Of a DNA stretch of 64,000 nt, positions 33,813 through 44,900 are shown piece by piece. The stretch's first letter is position 1, and each line of letters opens with the position of its first letter. The position numbers and the translations under genes are program-made. The DNA comes from Cryptomeria japonica (taxonomy: Eukaryota > Streptophyta > Pinopsida > Cupressales > Cupressaceae): NCBI RefSeq assembly GCF_030272615.1, contig NC_081412.1, positions 144,731,247 to 144,795,246 on the forward strand, given 5' to 3'. Below the pieces are notes generated by a model. That model searched no databases, was not told where the DNA came from, and worked only from the letters and a program-made list of their open reading frames with translations.

Positions 33813-35684
33813 TTGCCTATGGAAGACAAACACGAAATAACTCTGCTTCCTAAAACATGTCCTCATGCTTGGATAGAGACATTTTGGGATCCAAGCTCCG
33901 AATCCGATACAAGCAGTTCGGATAGTGACACCATAGATGTTCATATCTTTACCATATCAGCCCTCTCTCTCCTTACAACTGATGATGACATGCCCCTCAT
34001 CTACCCCCAGCTTATCCAACATGATCAACAAGAACCGCTCACATTGGACTATTTTCAAAATGACGAAGCAATTGCAGAATTCCTTGGACTACGGGAAGGC
34101 ATACCACAAGGTGATCATAAGGTAGGATTTTCTATTGACCTAGATTCCATGACATATTTTGGGGAGTCAACTCCCTCTTCCAGTCATCAAAATGAAAAAA
34201 GAAAAGAAATAGTAAAAATTCAAAAGAATAGATCTTTGGGTGAAAACCGTAAGGCACTCTCTGATCATACAAAAGTCAAAATAAAAGACGTACCTGCGGG
34301 TGAAAACCTCTCTGAGGTGCCCAAAGGTGGAAGAGTGGACATACCCCTATCAAGTCAGGACAAATCAACATTGCTTGTGGAAATGACCGAGGAAATCAAT
34401 TTGGGTACACTTGACAACCCTAAGGTCATTCATTTTGCCACTTCTCTCTCACAACAGGAAAAAATAGATTTTGTCAATTTCTTTCTTGAGAAGAAGATCA
34501 ACTTTGCATGGTCCTATGCAGATATGCTTGGCCTCGATCCAGAATTGGTTCTTCATCATTTGCCACTAAAAGCTGATGCCAAGCCTGTCAAACAAAAACT
34601 TAGAAAGATGCATCCTCAGGTGGCTCTTTTGGTCAAAGTGGAACTAAAAAAATTACTAGATGTGGGCTTCATTAGACCCATTGATTATGCAGTCTGGATT
34701 TCAAATTTAGTACCAGTTAGCAAAGTAACTGGGGGCATCAAAATCTGCACAAATTTTAGGGATCTCAATAAAGCATGCCCTAAGGATGATTTTCCATTGC
34801 CAAACATAGACATCATAGTGGACATGACTGCCGGATATGAGATGCTTTCATTGATGGATGGTTTCTCTGGCTATAACCAAATTCACATTGCTCCTAAAGA
34901 TCAGCATAAGACAGCATTCACCTGTGCTTGGGGTACCTACTATTGGAATGTGATGCCCTTCGGTCTTAAAAATGCAGGTGCAACATATCAAAGAGCAATG
35001 ACGACAATTTTTCATGATTTCATGCACACTTTGATGGAGGACTATGTTGATGACTTGTTATGCAAATCTGTCACCAGAGATAGTCATCTGGCCATCCTGG
35101 GCCCAATCTTTGACCGAATGGAGACCTACAAACTTAGGCTCAATCCAAAGAAGTGTGTCTTTGGTGTCACAGCTGGCAAGTTACTAGGGTACACTGTTTC
35201 TCACAGAGGTATTGAGGTCGACCCTGCCAAAGTCAAAGCAATAATGGATATGCCTCCACCTTCAAACCTCCAGCAATTAAGAATTCTGCAAGGAAAGCTC
35301 CAGTCAATCCGCCACTTCATAGCTCAGTTGGCTGACAAATGTCATCCATTCCAGCATCTATTGCATAAAGGTGTTGCTTTCAAATGGGCTGAGCAATGTC
35401 AATCAACCTTTCAAGCTCTTAAAGAATATTTGTTGTCGCCACCTATTCTAATGCCTCCAATAGAAGGAAAGCCATTTTTATTGTATATTTCTGCAACTGA
35501 AATGGCATTAGGAGTTCTCTTGGCCCAACAAGATGAGAACGACAAAGAGCGAACCATTTACTATATCAGCCGGACACTGGTAGGCTATGAGCTAAATTAT
35601 TCTACTATTGAAAGGGAATGCTTAGTAGTGGTATTTGCAACGCAAAAGATCCAACATTATTGGTTGCAAAAATTGATCCCTTAA
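33813..35684 (+). CDS. Tat reverse transcriptase and first RNase H (open 623-codon segment)
   Basis: The longest intact pol segment, open for 623 codons in the Gag frame. The first 200 residues are an acidic, serine-rich linker (S-S-D-S-D-T). RT runs from about residue 240 to 470: K-L-R-K-M-H-P, I-R-P-I-D-Y-A, I-C-T-N-F-R-D-L-N-K-A, S-G-Y-N-Q-I, P-F-G-L-K-N-A-G-A-T-Y-Q-R and the catalytic Y-V-D-D-L (35043-35057), all in good order. The following RNase H begins L-L-Y-I-S-A-T-E-M-A-L-G, where the usual first catalytic aspartate is absent. That is known for Tat elements, in which a second RNase H takes over. A small deletion near 35665-35680 removes a few codons (after I-Q-H-Y) and shifts the frame, so the original polyprotein continued beyond this segment. 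Confidence 0.9.
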   Translation: MPMEDKHEITLLPKTCPHAWIETFWDPSSESDTSSSDSDTIDVHIFTISALSLLTTDDDMPLIYPQLIQHDQQEPLTLDYFQNDEAIAEFLGLREGIPQGDHKVGFSIDLDSMTYFGESTPSSSHQNEKRKEIVKIQKNRSLGENRKALSDHTKVKIKDVPAGENLSEVPKGGRVDIPLSSQDKSTLLVEMTEEINLGTLDNPKVIHFATSLSQQEKIDFVNFFLEKKINFAWSYADMLGLDPELVLHHLPLKADAKPVKQKLRKMHPQVALLVKVELKKLLDVGFIRPIDYAVWISNLVPVSKVTGGIKICTNFRDLNKACPKDDFPLPNIDIIVDMTAGYEMLSLMDGFSGYNQIHIAPKDQHKTAFTCAWGTYYWNVMPFGLKNAGATYQRAMTTIFHDFMHTLMEDYVDDLLCKSVTRDSHLAILGPIFDRMETYKLRLNPKKCVFGVTAGKLLGYTVSHRGIEVDPAKVKAIMDMPPPSNLQQLRILQGKLQSIRHFIAQLADKCHPFQHLLHKGVAFKWAEQCQSTFQALKEYLLSPPILMPPIEGKPFLLYISATEMALGVLLAQQDENDKERTIYYISRTLVGYELNYSTIERECLVVVFATQKIQHYWLQKLIP

Positions 35685-36475
35685 AATATTTGCTTAGCCG
35701 AGCAGCTTTGATGGGTCGCCTAGCAAAATGGGTCATGATTCTCAGTGAATTTGACATTGAATATATGGAGCAAAAGGCGATAAAAGGACAAGTCATAGCA
35801 GATCACCTTGCAGAGGCTCCTATTTCTGATGATCATCCCATGTTGACCGATTTTCTAGATGAATCAGTCTTTTCTTTCACATCCTATAATGAATGGAAGT
35901 TATACTTTGATAGGTCCCATACTAAGTTTGGGTCCGGAGTCGGCATCTTGTTTGTCACCCCTCAAGGTGATGCTATTCCAAAGTCCTACATAATAACTTT
36001 TCACTATACCAATAACATTACAGAGTATGAAGCACTGGTTATAGGACTTCGAGTAGCAGTCCACTGGAACATCACGCATTTGCAAGTCTATGGAGATTCT
36101 CAATTAGTCATCTGACAAGTGAATGATGACTATGAAACAAAAGATGAAAAGCTTATTCCCTATAAGCATATGGTAGATTTCTTCAAGACCAAATTCATGG
36201 CTATCCATTTCAGTCAAGTTCCAAGAATGCAAAACAAGTCGGCAGATGCAATGGCTACGATTGCCTCCATGTTAAATATGCCAAACAATATGGACAAATG
36301 TGAATTTTTAGTTGAACAATTGTTGGTTCCTTCTTTTGACATTCCGACGGTGGATGTCATGTGCATTCTTGTTGGTCCCAACTCCCCATGGTACAATGAT
36401 GTATATCAATATTTGAAATCCCAAACCTTACCACCCAACCTTTCCGCTAACCAACACCGAGCCTTTATTCGATAG
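35685..36475 (+). pseudogene. Tat second (archaeal-type) RNase H
   Basis: Frame 2, open from 35618 to 36115 and again from 36119 to 36475, with one TGA between them. A connecting region (L-A-K-W-V-M-I-L-S-E-F-D-I-E-Y) leads to the second RNase H: L-Y-F-D-R-S at about 35900-35917, E-Y-E-A-L (36022-36036), Y-G-D-S-Q-L-V (36091-36111) and N-K-S-A-D-A-M (36232-36252). All four acidic positions of an RNase H active site are present, although the usual F-D-G-S glycine is arginine. This extra domain defines the Tat lineage. It would remove RNA from the RNA-DNA hybrid and generate primers. Confidence 0.88.
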
Positions 36476-37648
36476 ACAGCCAAATATGTCATCATCGCCG
36501 ACACCCTTTACCGTCATTCCTTTGACCATACCCTCCTTAGGTGTTTGGATTCTGATGAAGCACAAACAGCTTTACATGAGGTTCATGATGGTATATGTGG
36601 GGGCCATTTCAATGGTCTAAGCTTAGCCAAAAAGTTGATTCGTGCTGGGTATTATTGGCCCACTCTGGAAAAAGATGTTCATGATTTTGTTAAGAAGTGC
36701 TACAAATGCCAGATTCATGGAAACTACATTCATGCACTAGCCCAAGAGCTTCATTCTGTCATATCTCTGTGGCATTTTTCTCAATGGGGATTGGATCTTA
36801 TTGGCAAGATTCACCCGACATTTGCAAATGGACACAAGTTCATCATTACAGCCACAGAGTATTTTACAAAATGGATCGAGGCTATCCCCATGACCTATAT
36901 CACGGGTGTCCAAATTTCAAAATTCTTGCTGAATTATATCATATGCCGGTATGGGGTTCCCCTTGCCATAGTCACAGATAATGGTCGTCCCTTCAAGAAT
37001 AAAGATGTCAAGGAACTTTGTGACAAATTTCATATCCAACACCATTTCTCCAGTCCATAATATCCATAGGGGAATGGTCAAGCCGAAGCATCCAATAAAA
37101 CCATTATCAAGATCCTGAAAAAGGTTGTTAATGATGCTGGTCGAGATTGACATGTTCAGTTGAATCCAGCACTATGGGCTTATCGCACTTCTATTCGCAC
37201 ACCTACTAGTGCAACACCTTATTCCTTGGTGTATGGTGCGGAAGCTATTTTACCTTTGGAGGTGGAGATTCCTTCCTTGCATGTTTCCTTGCAACATCTG
37301 ATTGATGACGAGACACACAGAGTCTCTCGGTTGCATCAGCTTGAGATGTTAGATGAGAAATGTCAGACAGCTCTGACACATTTGCAAGCATATCAAAACC
37401 GTCTCCATCGCTCTTATAATAAGAAGGTCAAAGGGTGACACTTCGAAGTGGGAGACCTGGTTTTAAAGGCAAACCCTAAGAATGCATAGTCTACTGACAT
37501 CATCAATGGTAAATTTGAACCTAATTGGGTTGGTCCTTTCATAGTAACTGCAGCATATGGCTCAGAGGCATATTAGCTTGCTACCCCAGAAGGTGAACCT
37601 CTGTCCGATCCTATAAACAACATGCATCTTCACAAGTACTGGGCATAA
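36476..37648 (+). pseudogene. Tat integrase
   Basis: It continues in the same frame. The N-terminal zinc region has E-V-H-D-G-I-C-G-G-H and C-Y-K-C-Q (36570-36712). The catalytic core keeps all three acidic residues: W-G-L-D-L-I-G (36786-36806), T-D-N-G-R-P-F (36974-36994) and G-N-G-Q-A-E-A (37071-37091). The C-terminal part contains L-W-A-Y-R-T-S, V-Y-G-A-E-A and a W-V-G-P-F-I-V region ending at the stop near 37646. In-frame stops at about 36473, 37060, 37069, 37148, 37436, 37487 and 37574 make it inactive. No chromodomain follows. Confidence 0.88.
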
Positions 37649-39240
37649 TTTTCTATCAGTACTTCTTCAAATATGATCCTGAAAAAATACAAAAAAATCA
37701 AAAAGAGAAAAAATACAAAAAAATCAAAAGGAGAAAAAATACAAAAAAATCAAAAAGAGAAAAAAAAAATGAAAAAAAGAGAAAAAGAAAAAGAGCAAAA
37801 AGAGAAAAGAAAAATGATTCGCCCTCTACTGAAAACTTGGCAAATAGGTGCTTGGGGCAAGTACCTTGGTGAAAACCTGGCAAACAGGCGCCATGTGTAA
37901 AATGAGATCGTTGCTCCATCATCTATCATGACCTCTAAGCTATGCTTTTTCTCGGCCGGTTTCTCATGTCTATCTTTGTCTTGACCCAATGTCCTATTCC
38001 AGGCCTATTATTGGTCAACATCAGTGTCTTGCATATTTTGGTTGCTTGTACATATGTTTTGGTCCCTGTCTATGCATGTCCTTTAGATGCGCATTGGGTG
38101 TGTTTCCCTTGTCATGATCGATCACTGGAACTTTTGCATTTAAAAATGTCCTGAAAAAATCTCCAAAACATTTTAAAATGTCCTGAAAAAATCTCCAAAA
38201 CATTTTAAAATGTCCTGAAAAAATCTCAAAAACATTTAAAAATGTCCTGAAAAAATCTTCAAAAAAATCGAATAATGTCCTGAAAAAAATATCTAAAAAT
38301 TGAAAAATGAAAATCCCTAAAAATCATAAAAAGTCCTTAAAAAATGAACACAGAAAACATTTCAACACATTAAAATCCAAAAAGATGCATTTTGTCAATA
38401 AAGGATCTCCTTTTCTGAATGAGACAAATCCCTGAGCATCCATCCAACAACTCGCAATTCAACATTGTGCTTTAATGAAATCATGCATAAACAGATGAAC
38501 TTGTTACTCAAACCAGACATTCCAACTGATCACAATTGTCATATCAATTGAACGTTACCATCAATATCATTTGTCCTTGTCTCTACTATCATGGGTCTTA
38601 TACAGGGTGTGGTATACTCGAAACCAGACTGTGTCCTGTCTTAGACGGGGTCCCGCATGTCCTGAAACCAGACAGCATGATCATCCTATCAGCACATTCA
38701 ACTTTTGACAACGAAGATCAAGGTGTTTGTTTGATTTGTTGGAATTTGTGCATCTTTTCTTTCTATTGATATTTGGCTTTGATCATGTTCCTATGTTGCT
38801 CGATGATGTCACTGAGTGATTTAGAGTGACCGGGATGGTTCATGGTTCTTTCTTTTTATTGTGAATGTTGTTTGTCTGCAATGTGTCTGTCTTTTGCAAA
38901 AAGGGTTGCATTTCAGCTCTGGCCATGATGCTCTGCATCCACTTTGTTACATTAAATAAAGGTTCTCACCTACTTATGTGCACTCGTGAAAGCAAGTTTT
39001 TCTTCATCTCTAACTGTCCTCTATCTAATTTCTTCTTACTAACATTTCTTCCATCAGTCTTGGCAGTCTGTTCGATCCTATCGTCTCCTATCATTCTTAT
39101 TGATCAATTGGCCTCTTTTCTGAGTTTTTCCAGCCAATTCCTCGAGGGGGCATGCATATGTCATTATTATTATCTAGGGCATTTTCATTAAGTTATTTGA
39201 AACAACGCTTAGAATCACATTGTCTCAAAGAGGGGCAAAA
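37649..39240 (+). other. Tat 3' untranslated region with two tandem repeats and polypurine tract
   Basis: No gene. Three 26-bp A-rich units (GAAAAAATACAAAAAAATCA...) start at 37681, 37707 and 37733, followed by a purine run to about 37812. Five units of about 32 bp beginning TGTCCTGAAAAAATCTCC start at 38147, 38179, 38211, 38243 and 38276. CAAAGAGGGGCAAAA (39226-39240) abuts the 3' LTR and is the likely plus-strand primer tract. Confidence 0.8.
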
Positions 39241-40806
39241 TGTAGACACCTAAAAATGGTCAACGCTTGCGGAGTCATACTTTAACATTTGCGCATTACC
39301 TCATTTTAGGTTTTGCATCGCATTAACATTTCTCCTATGATTCGTACTTGATTTTTATCATTTGCGAACATCGAGTCATTCTTCTACATTCTTCAATTGT
39401 TTCGCTCTCAAATTTGGTCTTGTCGACAACAATCTTCAATCATGATTTTGGTCAGTCTTATCTTATTGCATCAACATGCATGCTCATTTGTCATCATTTT
39501 GGACATCGTCAATCCTAATTAGGGTTTTGTCCTCCTGTCAATCTTGCGATTGATTTGTCATCAATCATTGTCCTCTTATCAATCTTGTCATCTGGCGATC
39601 GATTTATCATTAATCCTGATCATTTTCAATCTTGTCATTTAAACGATCAATTTGTCATCGATTCTTGTCATGTTCGATCTTGTCATTTTGCGATTGATTT
39701 GTCATCGATCGTGGTCATTTTCAATATTGTCATTTGGCAATTTATTTTGTCATCAATCCTTGTCTTTTTGTCAATCTTGTCATTTTGTGATTAATTTACC
39801 ATTGATCATTGTCTGTCTCAATTGTGTCAATTTGGATCAATTAGTCATTGTTCCTCGTCAATTGGCGCATTTATCAATCAAATCATTTATCACATTGGTC
39901 ATTTATTGATTCAAAATCATGATCGATATCAATTATCTTCAATCAAGGCCTAATTGTCATTCTCGCATTCCTAATTCATCTTCTAAGGTTTCGTGATTTA
40001 ATCATTTAACCTTGTGTGTCATTTCTTCCTTTACGATTAATAAATTGTTTATTTATCCTAAGTCTTCTCATTACAATTAAATATTTATTTAATTGGCTAA
40101 TTAATTTCTCCCCTCTTTGTGAATTAATTAATAAATGAAAAATTATTAATTAATTCACTTAATTCCTATTTTCCAATTTTCTAATTTTCCTAATTTCTAA
40201 TTTCAATTTCCTTCTATTTCTCTCCTAAATTCATGGAAATGACATGTCAATTTGTCATAAATTTGTCATAATTGACAATCAATCAATTTTGACATAGAAG
40301 TTGTCATAATTTGTCATAAATCATCAATCAACAAATTTTGCATAGAAAGTGCATAATTTGTCATAATTTGTCATAATTGACATAATTGATTTGTAATTTC
40401 CATTTGAATTGAATCATGCTAATCTTGTCATCTCTCCAATTCTTCTATAAATTGGATGATCTTCATCAATCAAAGCTAATTGGTAATCAGACTATCGAAT
40501 TTCTAGTCAATCATATTTCGAGTACTCTTGATCAAAAATCTTGTCTACTTGCTTTCAATTAAGTGTGTGCACTTGTAGGTGAGATCCACAACCAAACCAT
40601 TTGAAGAGGAAAGAAGAACAATGGAGCGGCATGAAGGAGCATTCAAATCACACCTTTGGTTTTCTTAATTTCTAGTTTTGAATGTTTTATTTCATGTCTC
40701 TATTGAGTGTTGTTTAGGATAGATCATTGCAATTGTGCTTTCGTAATTGAGCTATTGATTAGTATGTTTATAATGTTTGTGATGATTTCCTATTTCCTAT
40801 GCTACA
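39241..40806 (+). repeat. 3' LTR of the Tat element
   Basis: 1566 bp, matching 25796-27362 from TGTAGACACC to GCTACA. The same U3 repeat arrays and CTATAAATTGG promoter are present (the latter near 40445). Confidence 0.93.
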
Positions 40807-41676
40807 TTAATTGGTGAACCCGATGTGAACACTAACCATCTAACCTCTTTATGGTGTTTTTGAGTGCTTTCAAGTTGATTTACAGGCCAAAAACCCAAAA
40901 ACAGGGTCGTGCAGGGTTTTCTGGAGACTTCTGCGCCTATGTGAAGCAACCTGTGCCTATGTTGAGCATTCTGCACCTGTGTTGAAGACATTCTGCACCT
41001 GTGTCCTGCATTCTGCGCCTGTGTCCTGAGTTCTACGCCTGTGTAAAGTCCAGAACAGAGGTAAAAATGCAGTGTTTTACTTGAAATTTGTTTAGTTTTT
41101 GCATTCTGTTTTCTGTGCTTTGGATTTTGGTACTAATTATCTATGCAAAATCTTGGCATACACATGGCAAAGACAATAAATCAAACTACTAACATGTATT
41201 ATGTAGAATCGATAGTCAAAGACAACAAATCAAACTTCTAACTTGGGTTTTGCAGGTTGCCTTGGAGAAACAACTAAACTTGGTGTTTGTTATTAATGTT
41301 TTAGGCACCTAGTGATTTCTAATAGGTTGGAATGAACATGTTTTTGCTTTGATTGTTGAGTGTGACATTGGAGTAGGATAGTATGCTCTCATCCTTTTAG
41401 GGTGATCAGAAATCTAGATCTTTGATACCATGCTTGTGTCTTTGATTGTGTGTCTCCTTTAGAGGGTCTGCCTTCTCAACCACTTTGCTTTTGCAAGCAA
41501 GTGATAATCGTGAGAAGGGAATGACCCAAAGTGAGTACAGCTAGAATTCCTTGGCATTCTAACTCACTATTAAAAAATACCCGATGAGCGAAAGCTTTGA
41601 AGGAAGGGTTACGTGGGAATTGCAGTTACTTGGGAAGTGATGACCCTTGAACTCTTTCTCATATCAACATCTAAGT
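40807..41676 (+). repeat. Second copy of the Tat primer site and leader
   Basis: It matches 27363-28252, including the primer-binding site (40812-40830), the CTGTGT-type repeats and the hairpin module (41389-41405 and about 41463-41575), although one GGCCTGCC has become GGTCTGCC. It ends abruptly at CATCTAAG; the next bases, GAATAGTGAGAG, belong to the Sirevirus-like ORF. So the structure is LTR-internal-LTR-leader. Confidence 0.9.
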
Positions 41677-43335
41677 GAATAGTGAGAGAAATCATGGAAG
41701 GAAAATTGATCACCGAAGAATCTAGCAGCAAGGAATTTCAGATTGTGGACAAGCTGCTCTTGGATGAGTTTAGCCTGGAGAAGATCAAAGTTGTTGAGGT
41801 TGGTTTGAATAATGTTGATTTGTAGAAGGTCAAAGAATTGGAAGGCAAAGGTCTGAACCTATGGACCGAATTTCTTTGGTTCAACAATGTAGAGGTTATC
41901 AGGGTGATTCTTAGCTATGTGTGAGATAACTACATCATGTTGGATAAACCCTATCTGATCATGAAGAAAATAATTTCTATGGTCACCAACTTGTGTTACA
42001 ATGGAGAAGTTATGGAAAAGAAGTCAATCTTGGACAGAGAAGTGGAAGTCCTAACCAACATGAAGGGTGATCAATGATCTCTAATCATTAACACAATCAT
42101 CAATCCTGTGGTGAGGCATGTTGCCTATGGAATCTTATAAAATATATTTCATAAATAGGGAAAGTGTCACCTCGACAATTGTAGTATATATGGAACATAT
42201 GCTTGTGATGGAGAACAAATCATTCATCTTGTGTGAATTAATGAAAAAATTGTTGTTAGAGAACATTAAGATGACAAAAGAGAAGAATTATGCTTTTCGG
42301 TTTGTGTCATTGCTTATAAGTTTTATTATGTATTATTTGTAGTCCCTTCTGGCAAAAGATGATGTCATATGGAAGTCTAGTGTTCTTATTGCAAGATTTA
42401 TATTTAGATATTTGAACAATTTGGCTAAAAAAGAAGAATTTTGTAGTGGCTATTTCAAATCATTTGTGGATATGTAGAGTGTTGGCCTAGTTTTTGTGTC
42501 TTTCTCTTCTGGTTTTGGAGATTTGTCCTTTGAAAAGAAGAAAAGGAGACTGTTCCTGTTAGTGTTTCAAAGTCAAAGAGAAGCAAGGTGGAACATGTTG
42601 TGGTGATTGATGATCTAGAATCCCCTGTAGTAAGAATAATTTTGAAAGTTGGAGAGCAGGTAGCTGGAAACTCAGATGATGAGTGTAATTTTCTAAAATT
42701 GGTTGACAATATAGATAGAATCAAGAAGATTGGCATGAAATGGTTGACTTTAGTTGAGTTAGACAGAATTGAGAGCATTTTGATGAAGTATTTGATCTAG
42801 AACAACATAAGACCTGAAGATATCAATAGTCTTCTCCCATAATCTTTGAATAAGGTTCTAAAAGAAAGAATGTATAAGTAGTTAGTTGAAGTAAAAGGCC
42901 TAGATATTCAGAATTTGCTAAATGAGTGCATCATTGCACAAAAGAACTTTTTGACATGTATTGAGGAATTAATAGATTATATCCACAATTTTAGCAAAGT
43001 TTACATATATTGTATGTCTTGGTCAATAGCTGTAGTGAAGCACAAAGGTAATATTGATGCTATTGAAGATGAACTAGCAAGTCTAGGATAGCCTTTTGAT
43101 TTTCTGAATGATAAGGATGGTCAAAAAAGGAAAATAGATAATTCTCTTCAAGCTAAGCTCCTTCTATTGGAAAGGCAGAAAGAAGACTTTGTGAGCATGT
43201 TTTGGAAATTTAAGGAAATTGTTCAAGTTAAGATAGAGCACTTTTTAGTATTGCTTGAGAATGTAGTTGAATATGAGAAGAATCCAACTGTGGTAGATAA
43301 TTTTTTAAATTCAGTTGATCTGATGGTTGAGTGAA
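41677..43335 (+). pseudogene. Unknown ORF of the Sirevirus-like element (3' part)
   Basis: Plus-strand coding-like sequence with several stops and shifts. Recognisable runs include M-E-G-K-L-I-T-E-E-S-S-S-K-E (41695-41736), T-E-F-L-W-F near 41869 and a charged C-terminal part with K-K-I-G-M-K-W-L-T-L-V-E-L near 42723. It lies just before two polypurine tracts and the 3' LTR, the same place as the ORF at 8663-11909, and shares features such as an E-F-L-W motif and a charged end, so I infer the same protein family. The function is unknown. The N-terminal part is missing at the 41676 junction. Confidence 0.55.
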
Positions 43336-43530
43336 GAAGTATTTAAATAAGTATCAAACTGGATATACATTCTTGGGAACTTATTCTTTTGGATCTATAG
43401 GAAAAAATACTAGCTTATATTTTTGAAGAGAAGCTAAAAGTTCTTGTGTGAGATTTAAATTTGGAAATTTTTTATTGTAATATATTTGTTCTTTCCTTTT
43501 TCATCACATGAATCCTTTGTCCTTGATGTC

Positions 43531-43650
43531 AAAAGGGGGAGAAAGGAATAAAAATTCAAGGAATGTTGATTTGAGGAATTGCATGAGTAAGGAGGAGTTG
43601 TGCAGTTAAATGTTTTGAATATATTTTTTCATCAATGACAAAGGGGGAGA
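43531..43650 (+). promoter_or_regulatory. Two polypurine tracts before the Sirevirus-like 3' LTR
   Basis: AAAAGGGGGAGAAAGG (43531-43546) follows TTGATGTC, and AAAGGGGGAGA (43640-43650) follows CAATGAC and abuts the LTR at 43652. The arrangement is the same as at 12071-12224. Confidence 0.8.
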
Positions 43651-43651
43651 T

Positions 43652-44900
43652 TGTTAGACTTGTGTGAATAATATTGTCAATTATGTCAAACCAGTCCTCC
43701 AGTTTTGGACTGGACAGTGTATGAGGTCCAGATATTAGTCTAGATGTTATAGATGTTATGGATGTTATGTTTGTTGTGAATATTGAATGCAATTAGTAAG
43801 TATGTGCAATTCAGATGTTGCATTTTTTGTCAAAAGGTACTATGCACCATGGATTGTCCTTGAGTTCTCATTGATCCGAGTATCCTAGTGTTAGGAGTTC
43901 TCAAGGATCTCGATATCAGTTATGTGTCCTGGTGTTAGTAGTCTTGGTAATTATCAGAAGTATCTCTTCAAGTTTTGCATTGTGTTTTTCTTGGCATGCA
44001 TGGAGTCTATGTTTTGGAGATATTGGGCTTCATCTTGTGATATGGGGTCGGTATTCTTGGGTCCAGATGACTCTATCCCTTTTCAATAATCTTGATATAT
44101 GCATTGGAAATCAGAGTATGTAAAGGAAGTGTGTAGAAGTCTTGTGGAGGTTGACATGAGCTTATTGATAATGTGTTGGTCTTGGCCGACCCACTATTTT
44201 GTATTTGTATCCTCCGGTATATATACATATACATGTGTAGTAGCATAAGGTGAATTAAACAAGAGATTGAGTGTGTGATATGTAAAAGAAAGTTGGAAAC
44301 AAAGATAGTAATGTGTGTGAAGTGTGAGTTGTGCACAAAAAAGGTAGATAGTGTTGCAGTAGTGAAGTATTCCTTTACCGGACCTGTTGCAGGACAGTTG
44401 TGTAGAGATCTCTAACCGAATATATTGTAGAGTTTGAGATTTGTAATTTGAGCATAACCTTGGAATTGATCCCATGCATTCAAAGATGTAAACCTTTTTA
44501 GTTCACCCTCTTTAGTTGTAGTGAGCATTCTAACAGTTAGCCATCTCTTTGTATATCTATAGTGAGCAATCTGGCAGTAAGGCACCCAACAATGAGCCAC
44601 CCAGCATTGAGCCACCTCCTTGTAAAATCAAATATAACTAGTTATATTCTCTTGAGAGTTAACACTCTTCATGGTTTTTCCCATTTGGTTTTTCCACATA
44701 TAAAATCCCATATTTATCTTGTGGTTGTGTTATTCATGTTTATTTTGTATTAGCTACTTTATATCACTCAAGTTTGTTTGATATTTTTGTGGATAGTTAT
44801 TATTGGTGAAAATTTGTTTTTCTTTAATCTATGGGAATATTGATTCAGCCCCCCCCCCCCCCCACCTCTTAGTGTTCTGGTGTTTTCAACTTGATCAACA
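43652..44900 (+). repeat. 3' LTR of the Sirevirus-like element
   Basis: It starts TGTTAGACTTG and ends ATCAACA. It aligns with 3126-4278 but is about 100 bases longer, with an extra segment around 43700-43800 (a run of GATGTTATG units) and a 17-base poly-C run (about 44849-44865). Confidence 0.87.

Larger units (their letters stand above)
25796..41676 (+). mobile_element. Tat-type Ty3/gypsy element followed by an extra leader copy
   Basis: LTRs 25796-27362 (1567 bp) and 39241-40806 (1566 bp) share TGTAGACACC...GCTACA ends. The internal part encodes Gag, protease, G-patch, RT, RNase H, a second RNase H and integrase, the Tat arrangement. After the 3' LTR the primer site and about 850 bases of the leader are present again (40807-41676) and then stop abruptly in the unknown ORF of the host Sirevirus-like element. 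Only the left flank (GACAT, 25791-25795) is a normal insertion edge. The right edge looks like a recombination or deletion junction. Confidence 0.9.
3126..44900 (+). mobile_element. Sirevirus-like copia element, hit by two further insertions
   Basis: LTRs at 3126-4278 and 43652-44900 both start TGTTAGACTTGTGTGAA and end in ATCAACA or ATCAAGA. An initiator-Met type primer site follows the left LTR, and two AAAGGGGGAGA-type polypurine tracts precede the right one. Doubled tracts are a known mark of Sireviruses. Its own internal DNA is only 4279-4346, 25112-25795 and 41677-43651. The rest is a chromovirus (4352-25111) and a Tat element plus extra leader (25796-41676). No reverse transcriptase or integrase of its own is visible, so it was either non-autonomous or lost pol with the deletion at the 41676 junction. 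Confidence 0.85.

Noticed and set aside
37698-37989. Phenylalanine-rich minus-strand ORFs
   Set aside because: Antisense of the A-rich tandem repeat.
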